From Bdellovibrionota bacterium (GTDB lineage Bacteria; Bdellovibrionota_C; UBA2361; JAFLCA01): a stretch of 64,000 nucleotides of DNA. This document shows positions 25,532-35,036 of the stretch, piece by piece; positions within the stretch are counted from its first letter, which is position 1, and each line of letters opens with the position of its first letter. The position numbers were made by a program, and so were the translations under genes. The notes beneath the pieces are model-generated. The model searched no databases. It was not told the origin of the DNA and saw nothing but the letters and a program-made list of their open reading frames with translations. Location of the stretch: the NCBI GenBank assembly GCA_030584005.1, contig CP129486.1, forward strand, positions 1,791,933 to 1,855,932, given 5' to 3'.

Positions 25532-26329
25532 ATGAAGCCCCCACGGATCGCCATATTCATCATCGCCTATAATGCGGTGAATCATCTCATCAAGACGATC
25601 AGCCGTATCCCCAAAGAAACGTACGATAAAGTTGAGGAGATATTCGTCATTGATGACTGCAGCACCGACAATACTTACTACGCGGCCCTAGGATACAAAC
25701 ATCAACAAAACATAAATAAGCTTACCGTCCACCGAAATGAGAAGAATCAGGGGTATGGCGGCAATCAAAAGGTGGGTTACCAGTATGCGATCGACCGGGG
25801 CTTTGATGTCGTGGCGCTCGTGCACGGTGATGGCCAGTATGCCCCTGAAGCGCTCCCGTATCTCATAGAACCTTTTGAACGGGGGGAGGCCGATATGGTG
25901 TTCGGCTCGCGCATGTCGACCCGTGGAGCGGCGCTTAAGGGCGGGATGCCTCTCTATAAGTTTTTCGGCAATAAGATCCTGACCTATGTGCAAAATCGGC
26001 TGTCCGGGCTGGCCCTGAGCGAGTATCACTCGGGCTACCGACTGTACTCGGTCGAGGCTCTTAAGAAGGTGCCCTTTGAGTCCTTCACCAACACCTGGCA
26101 CTTTGATACACAGATCATTCTGGCCATGGCGGAGCGTGGGATGCGTATCGTCGAACGACCAATTCCTACTTATTATGGGGATGAAATCTGCCATGTGAAC
26201 GGCATCCCCTACGCGTTGAATTGTATTTTGACCACCTATCGTTTTTACCAGAACAGGCAGCGAAATATTCTCAGTTATCCCGGTCCCTGCGACATACCGC
26301 GCATTCAGAGCGGTCAGTTGAGCACGTAG
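25532..26329 (+). CDS. Glycosyltransferase family 2 (polyprenyl-phosphate type)
   Basis: 265 residues from ATG 25532; an in-frame TTG at 25499 overlaps rimO. A GT-A fold: IAIFIIAYNAVNHLIKTISR, then the donor-binding IFVIDDCSTDNTY, NQGYGGNQKVGYQ and a metal-binding LVHGDGQYAPE with acceptor region FGSRMSTRG...GGMPLYKFFGNKILT. These match dolichol/undecaprenyl-phosphate mannose or glucosyltransferase-like enzymes. No C-terminal membrane segment is present, so it is likely membrane-peripheral. Seven bases after rimO. The next gene, 180 nt downstream, is a flagellin-like protein, which could be a substrate, since flagellins are often glycosylated; that link is speculation. Confidence 0.88.
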   Translation: MKPPRIAIFIIAYNAVNHLIKTISRIPKETYDKVEEIFVIDDCSTDNTYYAALGYKHQQNINKLTVHRNEKNQGYGGNQKVGYQYAIDRGFDVVALVHGDGQYAPEALPYLIEPFERGEADMVFGSRMSTRGAALKGGMPLYKFFGNKILTYVQNRLSGLALSEYHSGYRLYSVEALKKVPFESFTNTWHFDTQIILAMAERGMRIVERPIPTYYGDEICHVNGIPYALNCILTTYRFYQNRQRNILSYPGPCDIPRIQSGQLST

Positions 26330-26510
26330 CCCCACCTTTGCTGGAATCGACGGGAACAGTCAGGGGTGAGAAATCCCAGGACGTACTTTCTCCCGATAAG
26401 CTGGCTAAGTGTCTATACATACAACGTTTCTACTAAAAACTCGTAACAACCCTCAATCTGTAGCCACAATCCTCCGATAGTGCTCTCAGTAGCTGTCAGA
26501 GGTTTGCCCC

Positions 26511-27428
26511 GTGTCCGGAATTGCCCTTGCCCGGTCCATAACCAGCGAGCTGGTACTGAACTTTCAGGGATTGGCGTCACAACGCAGCAGTCCTGCAGCC
26601 GCATTGCGCGGTGGTGCTACGAGTACCGACATCGGAAGCGCATTGCGAGTTGGCGCACAGACCCTTGCCTCCGCGGTACAGGTGCTCAACTCGACGATCT
26701 CCTTTGTGAACCTGGCCTCCGCGGATCTCACCAATCTAGAGAACCTTACCGACAGAATGATCACTTTGGCTGAAGAGGCGGCGGGCGGTGGAGTCGGATA
26801 TCAACGCAGACTTGAAATAGATAACGAGTATCGCGAACTTGCCTCAGACTTTCAGGCGATCGTAGAGGGTGCCGAATATAACGGTGACAATTATCTTACG
26901 ACAGACGGCCTCGCGGCGATCTTTGCACGGGCCGGCCTAAACGAAGAGGATTCTCAGTCCATCGAAGACGTCCTCGGTGAATTCAGCGTCTATAACGACG
27001 GAGAATCTCTGGCTGATGAAACGATTGTGGGCAATCGTCCGGCACACGTATCTCAGTCGGCGTATCAGGAGGAGGGGCGCACCTCTTATACGGAGTTTGA
27101 AGGACTGTTCGATGCTGCGCGATCGCTCACCGATCGGGTCGATGCATCGGTTCTGGTGGAGGACCTCAATGCGCTGAAGTCACAGATCTCGGACAACCTA
27201 GAGGTGCTCAACGAGGCGCGCCGTGTCGTTGGCCTTAATGTCGAGTTTGTGAGCTCCACCGGGCTCGCCATGCTTGAGATTGCCGACCAGATTACCTCGG
27301 CTGATGACGCTGCAGAAGTGGCCCGTGAAATTCGCTCGGCGGTACGTAAGGACGCCCGCGCGGCGCTATCCCAGGCCGAGAACTTGGAGCCCATTATCGT
27401 GGCTGCACTGGCCTTCGGTAATTCGTAG
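26511..27428 (+). CDS. Flagellin-like protein (orphan)
   Basis: 305 residues from GTG 26511, with AGAGG 8 nt upstream. The product has the flagellin N-terminal coiled-coil logic: LASAVQVLNSTISFVNLASA, then LTDRMITLAEEAAG, RRLEIDNEYRELASDFQAIV and EGAEYNGDNYL, very like the D0/D1 EFNGxxLL region. The C-terminal helices (LKSQISDNLEVLNEARRVVG, LEIADQITSADDAAEVAREI) also fit. The first ~40 residues are not standard, and the usual C-terminal LLR... end is replaced by LIVAALAFGNS-like hydrophobics. No other flagellar gene is in the window. It could be a minor filament or a repurposed secreted protein. Confidence 0.7.
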   Translation: MSGIALARSITSELVLNFQGLASQRSSPAAALRGGATSTDIGSALRVGAQTLASAVQVLNSTISFVNLASADLTNLENLTDRMITLAEEAAGGGVGYQRRLEIDNEYRELASDFQAIVEGAEYNGDNYLTTDGLAAIFARAGLNEEDSQSIEDVLGEFSVYNDGESLADETIVGNRPAHVSQSAYQEEGRTSYTEFEGLFDAARSLTDRVDASVLVEDLNALKSQISDNLEVLNEARRVVGLNVEFVSSTGLAMLEIADQITSADDAAEVAREIRSAVRKDARAALSQAENLEPIIVAALAFGNS

Positions 27429-27669
27429 CAAGGGGGTGGGAACGTGAGCCCCGCCTCTTGGTAACCCGCCGAAAATATTGTACATTGAAACAAAATGACG
27501 GTCCCTCCACGAGCTGATCCGTTCCCCCAGTTCGTGTACAGTAGGGGCTCCTTTGGCACTCCGCTAAGGTCGCTAATCGGTCGATAGAGTTAGGTATATG
27601 CCTTCTCGCGGGGGAGCTTCGCCTCCCCGGGAAATCGAGGAGGCAGTTATTTGGTGATGAAGAGTGTGT
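27429..27669. promoter_or_regulatory. sucA upstream region with a hairpin
   Basis: About 240 nt. A hairpin GGGGAG-cttcgc-CTCCCC lies near 27612-27629, followed by GAGGAGG at 27637. A short out-of-frame ORF starting at 27657 (ATGAAGAG) overlaps the sucA start. No riboswitch is recognised. Confidence 0.35.
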
Positions 27670-30435
27670 ATGTCGATGCCCGACTTCTCTGAATTTGGTC
27701 CCAACGCAGGCTTTGTAGAGGAGCAGTATCGGCTGTACCTGTCGGATCCAAGTCTGGTGGACGACTATTGGTCAAGCTACTTCGCCAAGCGCTATGGCCA
27801 AGAGAGCGCTGGACTCTCCCGCAATGGGCATGTGGTGTACTCGGCCGCTTCCGCGATTCAGGAGCGTGCCACGCTGTACATAGAGCAGGTGCGATCGTAC
27901 GGGCACCTTCGCGCGCACTGCAATCCCATGCAGCACGCTTCTCAGCCTTCCTTTTTTGCTGCGGGTGTTGGCCTTGATGCCGTTCCGTTCTCGGATGCAG
28001 AACTCGCTGAGGAGGTTTTTGTCGCTGGATTCGCCGGACAGCAACGCATGAAGCTTGGCGATCTGGTCAACGGATTGCACCGGGTCTACATGGATAGGGT
28101 CGGTTTTGAGTTCGTTCATGTGACCAATACTGCCGAGAGGGAGTGGCTTCGGTCGCGAATTGAAGCCGCACTAATTTCGGGAATACCGGTCCCTGCGGCC
28201 GCCGATCGCAAGTCCGCCCTTCGTGGATTGATTGAAGCGGAGTGTTTCGAGGCAGAGCTTCATAAGCGTTACGTTGGCGCCAAGCGCTTTTCAGCGCAGG
28301 GTGGAGAAACGATTATTCCCATGGTCTCCCGCATCATCGAGCAGTGCGCCGCCCATGCGGTAGAGAGGGTGATTCTCGGCATGCCGCACCGTGGGCGTCT
28401 TGGGATCTTAACCTGCTGTCTCAACAAGCCGCTGCATGAGCTCTTTTGCGAGTTTGAGGATAAGGGCATCTCCAGTCGCATAGGTGGGGAGGATGTGAAA
28501 TACCATCTTGGCCATCGAGCGCAGGTGAGAACCTCGGCAGACAAGAGTGTAGACGCCTGGTTGCTTTCCAACCCCAGCCACTTGGAAGCGGTCAATCCTG
28601 TAGTTGAGGGAGTCGTGAGGGCGCTGCAGGATGCTGCCCCGCACAAACCTCGGCAGCATGTAATGGGATTGCGGCTGCATGGCGACGCGGCGGTAATGGG
28701 GCAGGGAGTCGTGGCGGAGACATACAATTTCGCCCGTCTTGAGGGTTATAGCACCCAGGGCACCTTCCACATTATCGTCAATAATCAGGTTGGATTCACG
28801 ACCGATCCCGAAGACGGCAGATCGTCGCACTATTGCTCGGAGTGGGCAAAGGCGATTGAGGCGCCGGTCGTGCATGTGAGCGCGGAGGACGTTGATGCGT
28901 GTTTGTGGCTGACCGATCTGTTATTCGAGTTCCGCCAGAAGTTTCAACGTGATGTGGTGGTAGACCTGTATTGCTACCGGAAGTACGGTCACAACGAAGG
29001 CGATGACCCGACCTACACGCAACCGCTGCTGTACTCGGAGATCAAAGAGAAGAAGCCGATTTATGTTGGATACTCGGCGCTTTTAGAGAGAGAAGGGGTA
29101 GCCGATAAGGCCTTCGTCGATACGGCAATCTCTGCCTACAAGGAGAGGTTTAAAGCAGAACAGGAGGTGACCTCCAAGATCGTGCTGGGAGAGTGCTCGC
29201 CGCTCAGGGGTATGATCCAGGACCGGGTGTCCCTAGAGCCAGCATCTGAGAAGGAGCTGCGTCGTTACGCGAAGCTGTTCACGGACCTACCTGCAGAGTT
29301 TTCACCGCATCCGAAGCTTAAGCAGATTCTAGAGAAGAGGGCGCAATCGGTCGAAGAAGGGCAGGGGATTGAGTGGGGAGTAGCGGAACTGCTTTCGTAC
29401 GGTACGATGCTCTCGCGCGGCCTAAATGTACGACTCACCGGTCAAGATGTGGGAAGAGGCACATTCAGTCATCGTCACGCAGTGCTTCACGCGGCGGACC
29501 TGCGCAAGCGTTATCTGCCTTTGAGTGCATTGAGCGTCGACGGCGCTGGTCGATTCGAAGTGTACAACAGTCCGCTCTCGGAAGAGGGCTGTTTGGCCTT
29601 CGAATTCGGCTATTCGGCGGTCTCAGACCGTAGCTTAGTGCTTTGGGAGGCCCAGTTTGGTGATTTTGCCAACGAAGCTCAGGTTCCAATCGATCAGTTC
29701 ATCTCAAGTTCGGAGTCGAAGTGGAACATGAGGTCGGGGCTGGTGATGTTGTTGCCCCACGGATTCGAGGGACAGGGCCCGGAGCACTCAAGTGCACGCC
29801 TTGAACGCTTCTTGCAGCTGTGCGCGGAAGGCAATATGTCCGTATGCTATCCAACATCGGCAGCGCAGCAATTCCACCTGCTGCGGCGGCAGGGCTTTAC
29901 CACGGTGCGCCGTCCGTTAATTGTGATGACTCCAAAGATACTGCTGCGCTTGCCGGCGGCAGCGGCAACTATGGAGCAATTGGTAAAAGGAAGCTTCGCC
30001 CCGGTTCTAGAAACCCGTCTTGGCGATGGGCGGAAGCTTCCGCTCGTGCTCACCTGTGGGAAGATATTTTACGAGATTGAAGCTCGGCTGGTCGAAGAGA
30101 AGAAGCAGGCCCGTATTCTGCGCATTGAGCAGCTCTATCCCTTTCCCGAGACGATTCTTTCCGAGCTTGCAGCGCAGTCAGATGGGCAGGCGCTGTGGGT
30201 GCAGGAGGAGCCGGCCAATATGGGAGCCTGGAGTTATATTGAGCCGCGTCTCCGAGCGCTTGGATTCGAGGTGCAGTACGCAGGTCGACCGGCCAGCGCA
30301 AGCCCCGCCTGTGGATCGCCAAGCAGACACGCCGCAGAACAGAAGAAGATTCTGGACGAACTAGTGCAATGGCTTTCTAAGGATATGCGTCGCAAGGCTG
30401 TAGTTCCTCGCAGCGCCTCGAGCATTGTAGTGTAG
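27670..30435 (+). CDS. sucA: 2-oxoglutarate dehydrogenase E1 component
   Basis: About 921 residues from ATG 27670; GTG 27664 and ATG 27676 are alternatives and the SD is weak. Thiamine-diphosphate E1 of the oxoglutarate dehydrogenase complex in the TCA cycle. The N-terminus EEQYRLYLSDPSLVDDYWSS is typical of E1o. The core has HRGRLGILTC, YHLGHR, SNPSHLEAVNPVVEG, the ThDP/Mg site LHGDAAVMGQGVVAE, IIVNNQVGFTTDP, DLYCYRKYGHNEGDDP, and the C-terminal SPLSEEGCLAFEFGYS and LPHGFEGQGPEHSSARLERF. Length normal. Unusually, sucB does not follow: the next gene, mgtE, converges with 4 bp between the stops. Confidence 0.97.
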   Translation: MSMPDFSEFGPNAGFVEEQYRLYLSDPSLVDDYWSSYFAKRYGQESAGLSRNGHVVYSAASAIQERATLYIEQVRSYGHLRAHCNPMQHASQPSFFAAGVGLDAVPFSDAELAEEVFVAGFAGQQRMKLGDLVNGLHRVYMDRVGFEFVHVTNTAEREWLRSRIEAALISGIPVPAAADRKSALRGLIEAECFEAELHKRYVGAKRFSAQGGETIIPMVSRIIEQCAAHAVERVILGMPHRGRLGILTCCLNKPLHELFCEFEDKGISSRIGGEDVKYHLGHRAQVRTSADKSVDAWLLSNPSHLEAVNPVVEGVVRALQDAAPHKPRQHVMGLRLHGDAAVMGQGVVAETYNFARLEGYSTQGTFHIIVNNQVGFTTDPEDGRSSHYCSEWAKAIEAPVVHVSAEDVDACLWLTDLLFEFRQKFQRDVVVDLYCYRKYGHNEGDDPTYTQPLLYSEIKEKKPIYVGYSALLEREGVADKAFVDTAISAYKERFKAEQEVTSKIVLGECSPLRGMIQDRVSLEPASEKELRRYAKLFTDLPAEFSPHPKLKQILEKRAQSVEEGQGIEWGVAELLSYGTMLSRGLNVRLTGQDVGRGTFSHRHAVLHAADLRKRYLPLSALSVDGAGRFEVYNSPLSEEGCLAFEFGYSAVSDRSLVLWEAQFGDFANEAQVPIDQFISSSESKWNMRSGLVMLLPHGFEGQGPEHSSARLERFLQLCAEGNMSVCYPTSAAQQFHLLRRQGFTTVRRPLIVMTPKILLRLPAAAATMEQLVKGSFAPVLETRLGDGRKLPLVLTCGKIFYEIEARLVEEKKQARILRIEQLYPFPETILSELAAQSDGQALWVQEEPANMGAWSYIEPRLRALGFEVQYAGRPASASPACGSPSRHAAEQKKILDELVQWLSKDMRRKAVVPRSASSIVV

Positions 30436-30439
30436 GCAG

Positions 30440-31804
30440 TCACTTCAAGAGCGGCAATAAGAGCGTGGCCAAGCTCAAGGCCAGAAAGAAGCCGCTCATA
30501 TCGGTGATTGTGGTGAGGATCGGTCCTGATGCCAGGGCCGGGTCTTTTCCGATACGGCGAAGAACCAGCGGTAGTGCTCCGCCCACCAGTACCGCAATAA
30601 TGTTGTTGACCATCATCGCCACGCCCACCACCATTCCGAGGTATGGATTGCCATGCCAATAGAGGGCGACTAAGGCGATCAGAAGTCCCAAGGCAAGTCC
30701 GTTCAGGAAGCCGACGAGGATCTCCTTTCTCAGTACCCGCAGCACTTCCCTTGGCTCAATTAGTCCCAAGGCCAGCTCGCGCATGCTAACGGCAACGGCT
30801 TGATATCCGGCCGAGCCGCCAATTCCTGATATGACCGGCAAGAAGACCGCCAGGGCGATGACGGAGGAGAGCGTGTCTTCAAAGATTGCAATAACTGACG
30901 CCGAGAGAATGCTGAGAGCGATATTAAGACTGAGCCAAGAGAGCCGGCGGTGAGTGCGCACAAAGAGGGGGAACTGCCGTAATTCCTCACCGCCTATGAT
31001 GCCCTGGGCCTTCAAGTAGTCTTCGTCCGAGCGTTTTGAGCGGGCTTCCTCTACGCTGCTTCGCAATACCACGCCCAACATTTCCCCCAGGCTGCCGACG
31101 ATCGGCAGGGCGACGAGGCTATTTCCTTCGAAGGCCCGGTCGGCTTGATCTATCGTCGTATCGTCGCGCAGACGGGTCGGCTCTTTAATCATAATATCGC
31201 GCACCAGCTGCTCATGACCCGAGAGCAGCAAGGTGCGAAGCGGCACTACTCCCACAAGCACATTGTGACTATCGAGCACATACAGGTACTGCACATCAAA
31301 GTGGGAATAGAGCTGATGATTGCTGCGGAACTGATCAATCACCTTAGCAACGGTATCCGTGGAGTATATGGCCACGAACTCCGTTCCCATCAGTCGCCCG
31401 ACTTCGTCTTCCCCGTACTCTCTGAGCTCCCTGATGCTTTCCGCATCAATCGGATCCATCTCGGCGAGAATGGCTTCGACTCGATGTTCGTCGATGTTGC
31501 TTAGTATCTCGGTTTGGTCTGGTTCGGGGAGCTCCTCGACGATCTGTGAGGCGGCCTCCGGCTCGAGCCGCTCCAGGATGTCGGCTGCATGGCTTTCTGG
31601 CAGCAGCTCCATCACGTCGGCGGCCACCTCTGGCTCCAATGTGCTAAGGAGCTGGGCTTGGCCCTCCTCGCTCATTCGGGATACTGCGAGGGTCGTTTGT
31701 TGTGGTGAGAGAGACTCCAGAAGATCCTGGGCCTCCTCGCTCTTATCGCTCCTCACGAGCTCCTCAAGGGTCTCCCAGGCGCTCGGTTTTTCCTCTTGGT
31801 CCAT
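30440..31804 (-). CDS. mgtE: Magnesium transporter MgtE
   Basis: 454 residues. N-terminal helical Mg-sensing domain (LSPQQTTLAVSRMSEEGQAQ, repeated LLP/ELPE units), a CBS pair (roughly 140-260, ATxTVAKVIDQFRSNHQ-like and TTIDQADRAFEGNSLVALPI), then five membrane helices. The pore signature is LPVISGIGGSAGYQAVAVSMR. The later NNIIAVLVGGALPLVL and DMSGFFLALSLATLLLP are also family typical. It imports Mg2+ and is gated by cytosolic Mg. No M-box riboswitch can fit in the 80 nt to the divergent J-domain gene. Confidence 0.96.
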   Translation of the reverse strand: MDQEEKPSAWETLEELVRSDKSEEAQDLLESLSPQQTTLAVSRMSEEGQAQLLSTLEPEVAADVMELLPESHAADILERLEPEAASQIVEELPEPDQTEILSNIDEHRVEAILAEMDPIDAESIRELREYGEDEVGRLMGTEFVAIYSTDTVAKVIDQFRSNHQLYSHFDVQYLYVLDSHNVLVGVVPLRTLLLSGHEQLVRDIMIKEPTRLRDDTTIDQADRAFEGNSLVALPIVGSLGEMLGVVLRSSVEEARSKRSDEDYLKAQGIIGGEELRQFPLFVRTHRRLSWLSLNIALSILSASVIAIFEDTLSSVIALAVFLPVISGIGGSAGYQAVAVSMRELALGLIEPREVLRVLRKEILVGFLNGLALGLLIALVALYWHGNPYLGMVVGVAMMVNNIIAVLVGGALPLVLRRIGKDPALASGPILTTITDMSGFFLALSLATLLLPLLK

Positions 31805-31886
31805 ATACTTACCAAAAACAGGCGTAAACTCGGTACGTTAGTAATTAACTCCCTCTTTAGCCGTCTAAAGAAAATACCGATATCCA

Positions 31887-32411
31887 ATGCGGGGAGGGGA
31901 GTGCCCTCCAGGGGGAGTCTTGAACGATCTCGAATCCAAAAACTTCTACGACCTGCTTGGGGTGACTCGTACAGCCACAAAGGAGGAGATCCGGGCCGCC
32001 TACAAGGAGATTGCCCGCGTGTACCATCCAGATTCCAACTTTTACAGCGAGATCGTCCAGGAGGCGTCGCTCTCCTCGGAACAGATCCAGATCTTCAAAA
32101 GAATTACTGAGGCTTATAACACCCTCGTCAATGATGACAAGCGGGCGGAGTATGATTCGATGCTTCCCGGGAATCTTCCTTCATGGGATGCAGACGATGA
32201 GTGGTCTCCCTTGAACAAGTACCACGATCTGAACCAGGCTACGAAGTCAGGCAAGGTCTCCTATGCCTTTGGCACCTTTGGGATGATGCAAGAAAAGCCA
32301 AAGAGCGCCTTTGAGGAAACTGCAGAATCCGCACCTGTGTCTGAGATAATCAGAATGAAGAGTCAAAAACAGGGCCTTTGGCAGCGCCTGATGGCCATAT
32401 TTGGCTTCTAA
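31887..32411 (+). CDS. J-domain protein
   Basis: Up to 174 residues. The J-domain covers about residues 18-90: NFYDLLGVTRTATKEEIRAA, the essential HPD in ARVYHPDSNF, ITEAYNTLVNDDKRAEYDSM. The loop between HPD and the last helix is longer than in DnaJ. The 80-residue tail is charged with FGTFGMMQEKPKSAF and ends in a hydrophobic, aromatic LWQRLMAIFGF. It has no Gly/Phe or zinc domains. It stimulates an Hsp70, partner unknown. The start is uncertain: ATG 31887 has no SD, while TTG 31920 follows GGGGAG and fits the domain border. Confidence 0.82.
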   Translation: MRGGECPPGGVLNDLESKNFYDLLGVTRTATKEEIRAAYKEIARVYHPDSNFYSEIVQEASLSSEQIQIFKRITEAYNTLVNDDKRAEYDSMLPGNLPSWDADDEWSPLNKYHDLNQATKSGKVSYAFGTFGMMQEKPKSAFEETAESAPVSEIIRMKSQKQGLWQRLMAIFGF

Positions 32412-32498
32412 ACACGAATCCCTGCGATGTAGCAGCATTCTTTCCGTCCTCCATAACATATGTTACGCGGCCAGCTGTAAGCGCTGGTCTCTCTGGCG

Positions 32499-34614
32499 AT
32501 GCGTATGTCCACAAAAATGAGCCCCAACGCCGCTCTGCAAAAGGCGGATGAGATGATCCAGCGCTGGGCAGCTGCGGAGCGCGTGCTTGTCGACATTCAG
32601 TTTCCAGCGAGGACGGAGCTGCGGGGGCGCGCGCCGGATGCTGGATATGAAAGGGTCTCGGAATTTCTAAAGGGGTGACCCCATCTATAAGGCCCTCAAG
32701 ACGGCCTATGCCGCGCGGGGAGAGGGGTCGCGTACACGTGCTCATGAGTTCGAGATTGCGGTAGAAGAGCGGCTTACCATATTTGAGCGGCTCGCGGCAC
32801 GCAACCCGGAGCTAGAAGTTCAGGGACGGTTGGCCGGTGATTATCGGCGCGCCTTCAGAATCCTAGCCGCCGAAGTGTTTGGGCGGATGAGTAAGGACGG
32901 TCAAGATGAGAGAGGTCCTACCATCCTCAAACTGAATGAACTTACCCCTACTGATATATCACGTATCCTTGCCGCTACACCTCCGGCCTCTGATGGGGCT
33001 AGTGAGCAAGCGAGCCGCGCAGAAGCGCCTGCGGCAGACTTGGAGCCAGCGTTAACAGAGGATCAGGCCCTTGAGTATCTGACCGGCAATGTGAATAGCT
33101 TCCTATCGCAGGCTGAGTTCGCGACCCAAGTTGCGAGGATCCGTAGGAACCCGCCCACGGGAGAGATCAAAGAGTTGCTCGCCTCCGCATTCCCCGAGGG
33201 AGGGCTCTTTGATCGGCAGCTCCAGGATGCCACTGAGATCGTAAAGGGGTGCCGCCGGTTGCAGGCAGGTGAAATCAAAGGATTCCAGGAGGAAGTAGAA
33301 CTCGCACGTCGAATCGAGCAGGTGAAACGAAATCCCCTGCACGGGCTGGCGATTGACGAGCCATACATGCAGCTTGAACTGGAAGGATTACTCACGGAAA
33401 AAGAGGCAACCCGTCTCTCGACAACCCTTGCGGCGTACGATGCGGCGAAACCGGCGACGGTGCGGCTTGCGGCCCAGTTTGAACAGCGATGTGCCATAGA
33501 TGGCCCATCGTTTGTTGCTTTGAACGTGGCGGTCAATCAGCTCAGTTTGTCCGGTGCCACGGAGAACAAGCTTGAGGGCCCCCTGAAAAGTTTGCTGCAA
33601 AGCGGGAGCGGCGCCATCGAGCACCTCACCAACGTAGCACAGCTTTCTTCAATAGGGGTGGAGCCAATGGAGTTGCTCGCGATTGCCAAACCTGCAAGGG
33701 TCGTGGTGGCAGAAGCAGCGGCAGGTCGATTTGACCTGGCGGGGGTTGATCCATCCACCAATGCAAAACACGTCAGTGCGGAGATTAGAACCCAACTCGC
33801 CGTCATTCGAAAAGCCTCGCCCGAACTGAGGGAGGCAATCGTGAAGGCATTGACCTTGGTGCCGGACCTGCCCGCGCCGTTTAAGGCGGAGATGCGTACG
33901 AGTCTCCTCACTATCGGCGAGAGACTGACCGCGCAGGATCTGAAAGACGGCAGGTTGGCGAGAGTTGTGGAGGATCTTGCAGCATTTGCGGCAGCCGGAG
34001 GCAAAGTCGGACAGTTCACTAAGATGGTAGAACTTCCGGTCCGTCAACTAAGCACCAATGAATTGTTAGGGTTCCTGGCAGATATGGCGGACCTGCATCG
34101 GCAGCGGGTAAGCGGTGTGGGAAACCTTTTTGCTTCGGCTATGATCGTATGGCGTGCCGAGCACAACGGAGATACTACCCAGAACCTGAGAGGATTTCTA
34201 ATCGAAGCTCGCACGGCGATGCTGCTCAGTGAGCATGGGTTCATAGTACGATCGATCTCTTCTCGAGTTCGGGGAGACCGTTATGAGTTCGATATCGTGG
34301 CCCAAAGTCCTGATGGAACAGTCTTTGGGATCGAAGTAAAGAGGCAGTTAAGCACCATATCCTTAAAGGACGCAGGACGCGCATTTGACAACGCGAACCG
34401 CAGCCAACTTGCCGGTTTTCTCAGAGCATGTGCAAACTTAGGGCTCAAACCAATGATCGCTGTATACGACTATGATTCACGTGCAGAATCTGATGGTGAG
34501 GCGGTTAGGCACATCCTTGAGCATGTGCGGGAAAAAGTTGGGGGGGGAGAGACCACTTTTGTGGCATACCAAAACCGGGCGGCCCATCGTTCTATAAACG
34601 CATCTTTGCACTGA
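32499..34614 (+). CDS. Large orphan with C-terminal PD-(D/E)XK nuclease-like domain; apparent +1 frameshift at ~32676
   Basis: From ATG 32499 (or 32505) a frame reads MSTKMSPNAALQKADEMIQR, then RAPDAGYERVSEFLKG and stops at TGA 32676. The next frame, immediately after, reads DPIYKALKTAYAARGEGSRT, then EFEIAVEERLTIFERLAARN, and continues without break to 34614. Both halves are protein-like, so one ~700-residue protein is likely, joined at aag-ggg-tga-c. Residues after 34190 resemble a nuclease core: FLIEARTAMLLSEHGFIVRS, YEFDIVAQ (34282-34305), FGIEVKRQ (34327-34350), giving the E...D...ExK order. The middle is helical and unknown. The frameshift could be programmed, a mutation or a sequence error. 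Confidence 0.6.
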
Positions 34615-34628
34615 AGCTACAGCGTACG

Positions 34629-34660
34629 AGGGATAGGCTGAATTTATTCAGCGTATCCCT
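34629..34660. terminator. Strong hairpin between convergent genes
   Basis: AGGGATAgGCTGAAT-tt-ATTCAGCgTATCCCT: 15-nt arms with a single mismatch and a 2-nt loop (effectively longer in RNA). It lies 14 nt after the nuclease-like gene and 24 nt after the opposite-strand gene, so it could end transcription from both sides. There is no T-run, so a Rho-independent role is uncertain. Confidence 0.55.
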
Positions 34661-34683
34661 AAGAGCGAATCAAAGAATAGTAT

Positions 34684-34968
34684 CTAGGCTGGCTCGGATT
34701 GCCCTCGAGAATCCCCGCCTGATCCACGGGTCTTTGCGACCTTAGCGAGCGCCTCGCTGGCCGTGCCGAAGTTGGTGAGGATTCGGCGCAGTCGTTCGGC
34801 CTCATCTGGGGTCAACACTCGTTTCTCAGCGATCTTGGCAAGTCCGAGTCCTGCTGCTACATCGGCAGAAACCTGTAGGTCGATCGGGGAGTGTGCATCT
34901 GCACCGGCGGGTTGGGGAGTACTCGCGCCGCCACCTCGTGCCGCCCTGTCATGTGATGGAGTGGTCAT
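34684..34968 (-). CDS. Small orphan protein
   Basis: 94 residues from ATG 34968 (MTTPSHDRAARGGG), not recognised. GAGG lies 10 nt upstream. The N-terminal 35 residues are disordered (Gly/Ala/Pro). The rest is amphipathic helix (LQVSADVAAGLGLAKIAEKRVLTPDEAERL, read in two parts; RRILTNFGTASEALAKVAKT) and a polar tail. The TPDEAERLRRIL stretch resembles a helix-turn-helix-like or regulatory helix but gives no family. Confidence 0.5.
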   Translation of the reverse strand: MTTPSHDRAARGGGASTPQPAGADAHSPIDLQVSADVAAGLGLAKIAEKRVLTPDEAERLRRILTNFGTASEALAKVAKTRGSGGDSRGQSEPA

Positions 34969-35036
34969 ATTGGACAAACCTCGGGCAAAAGTATGAAGGT
35001 AATACGGAGCTGAGGCAAGTTTAGTGCGAAAGTTGC

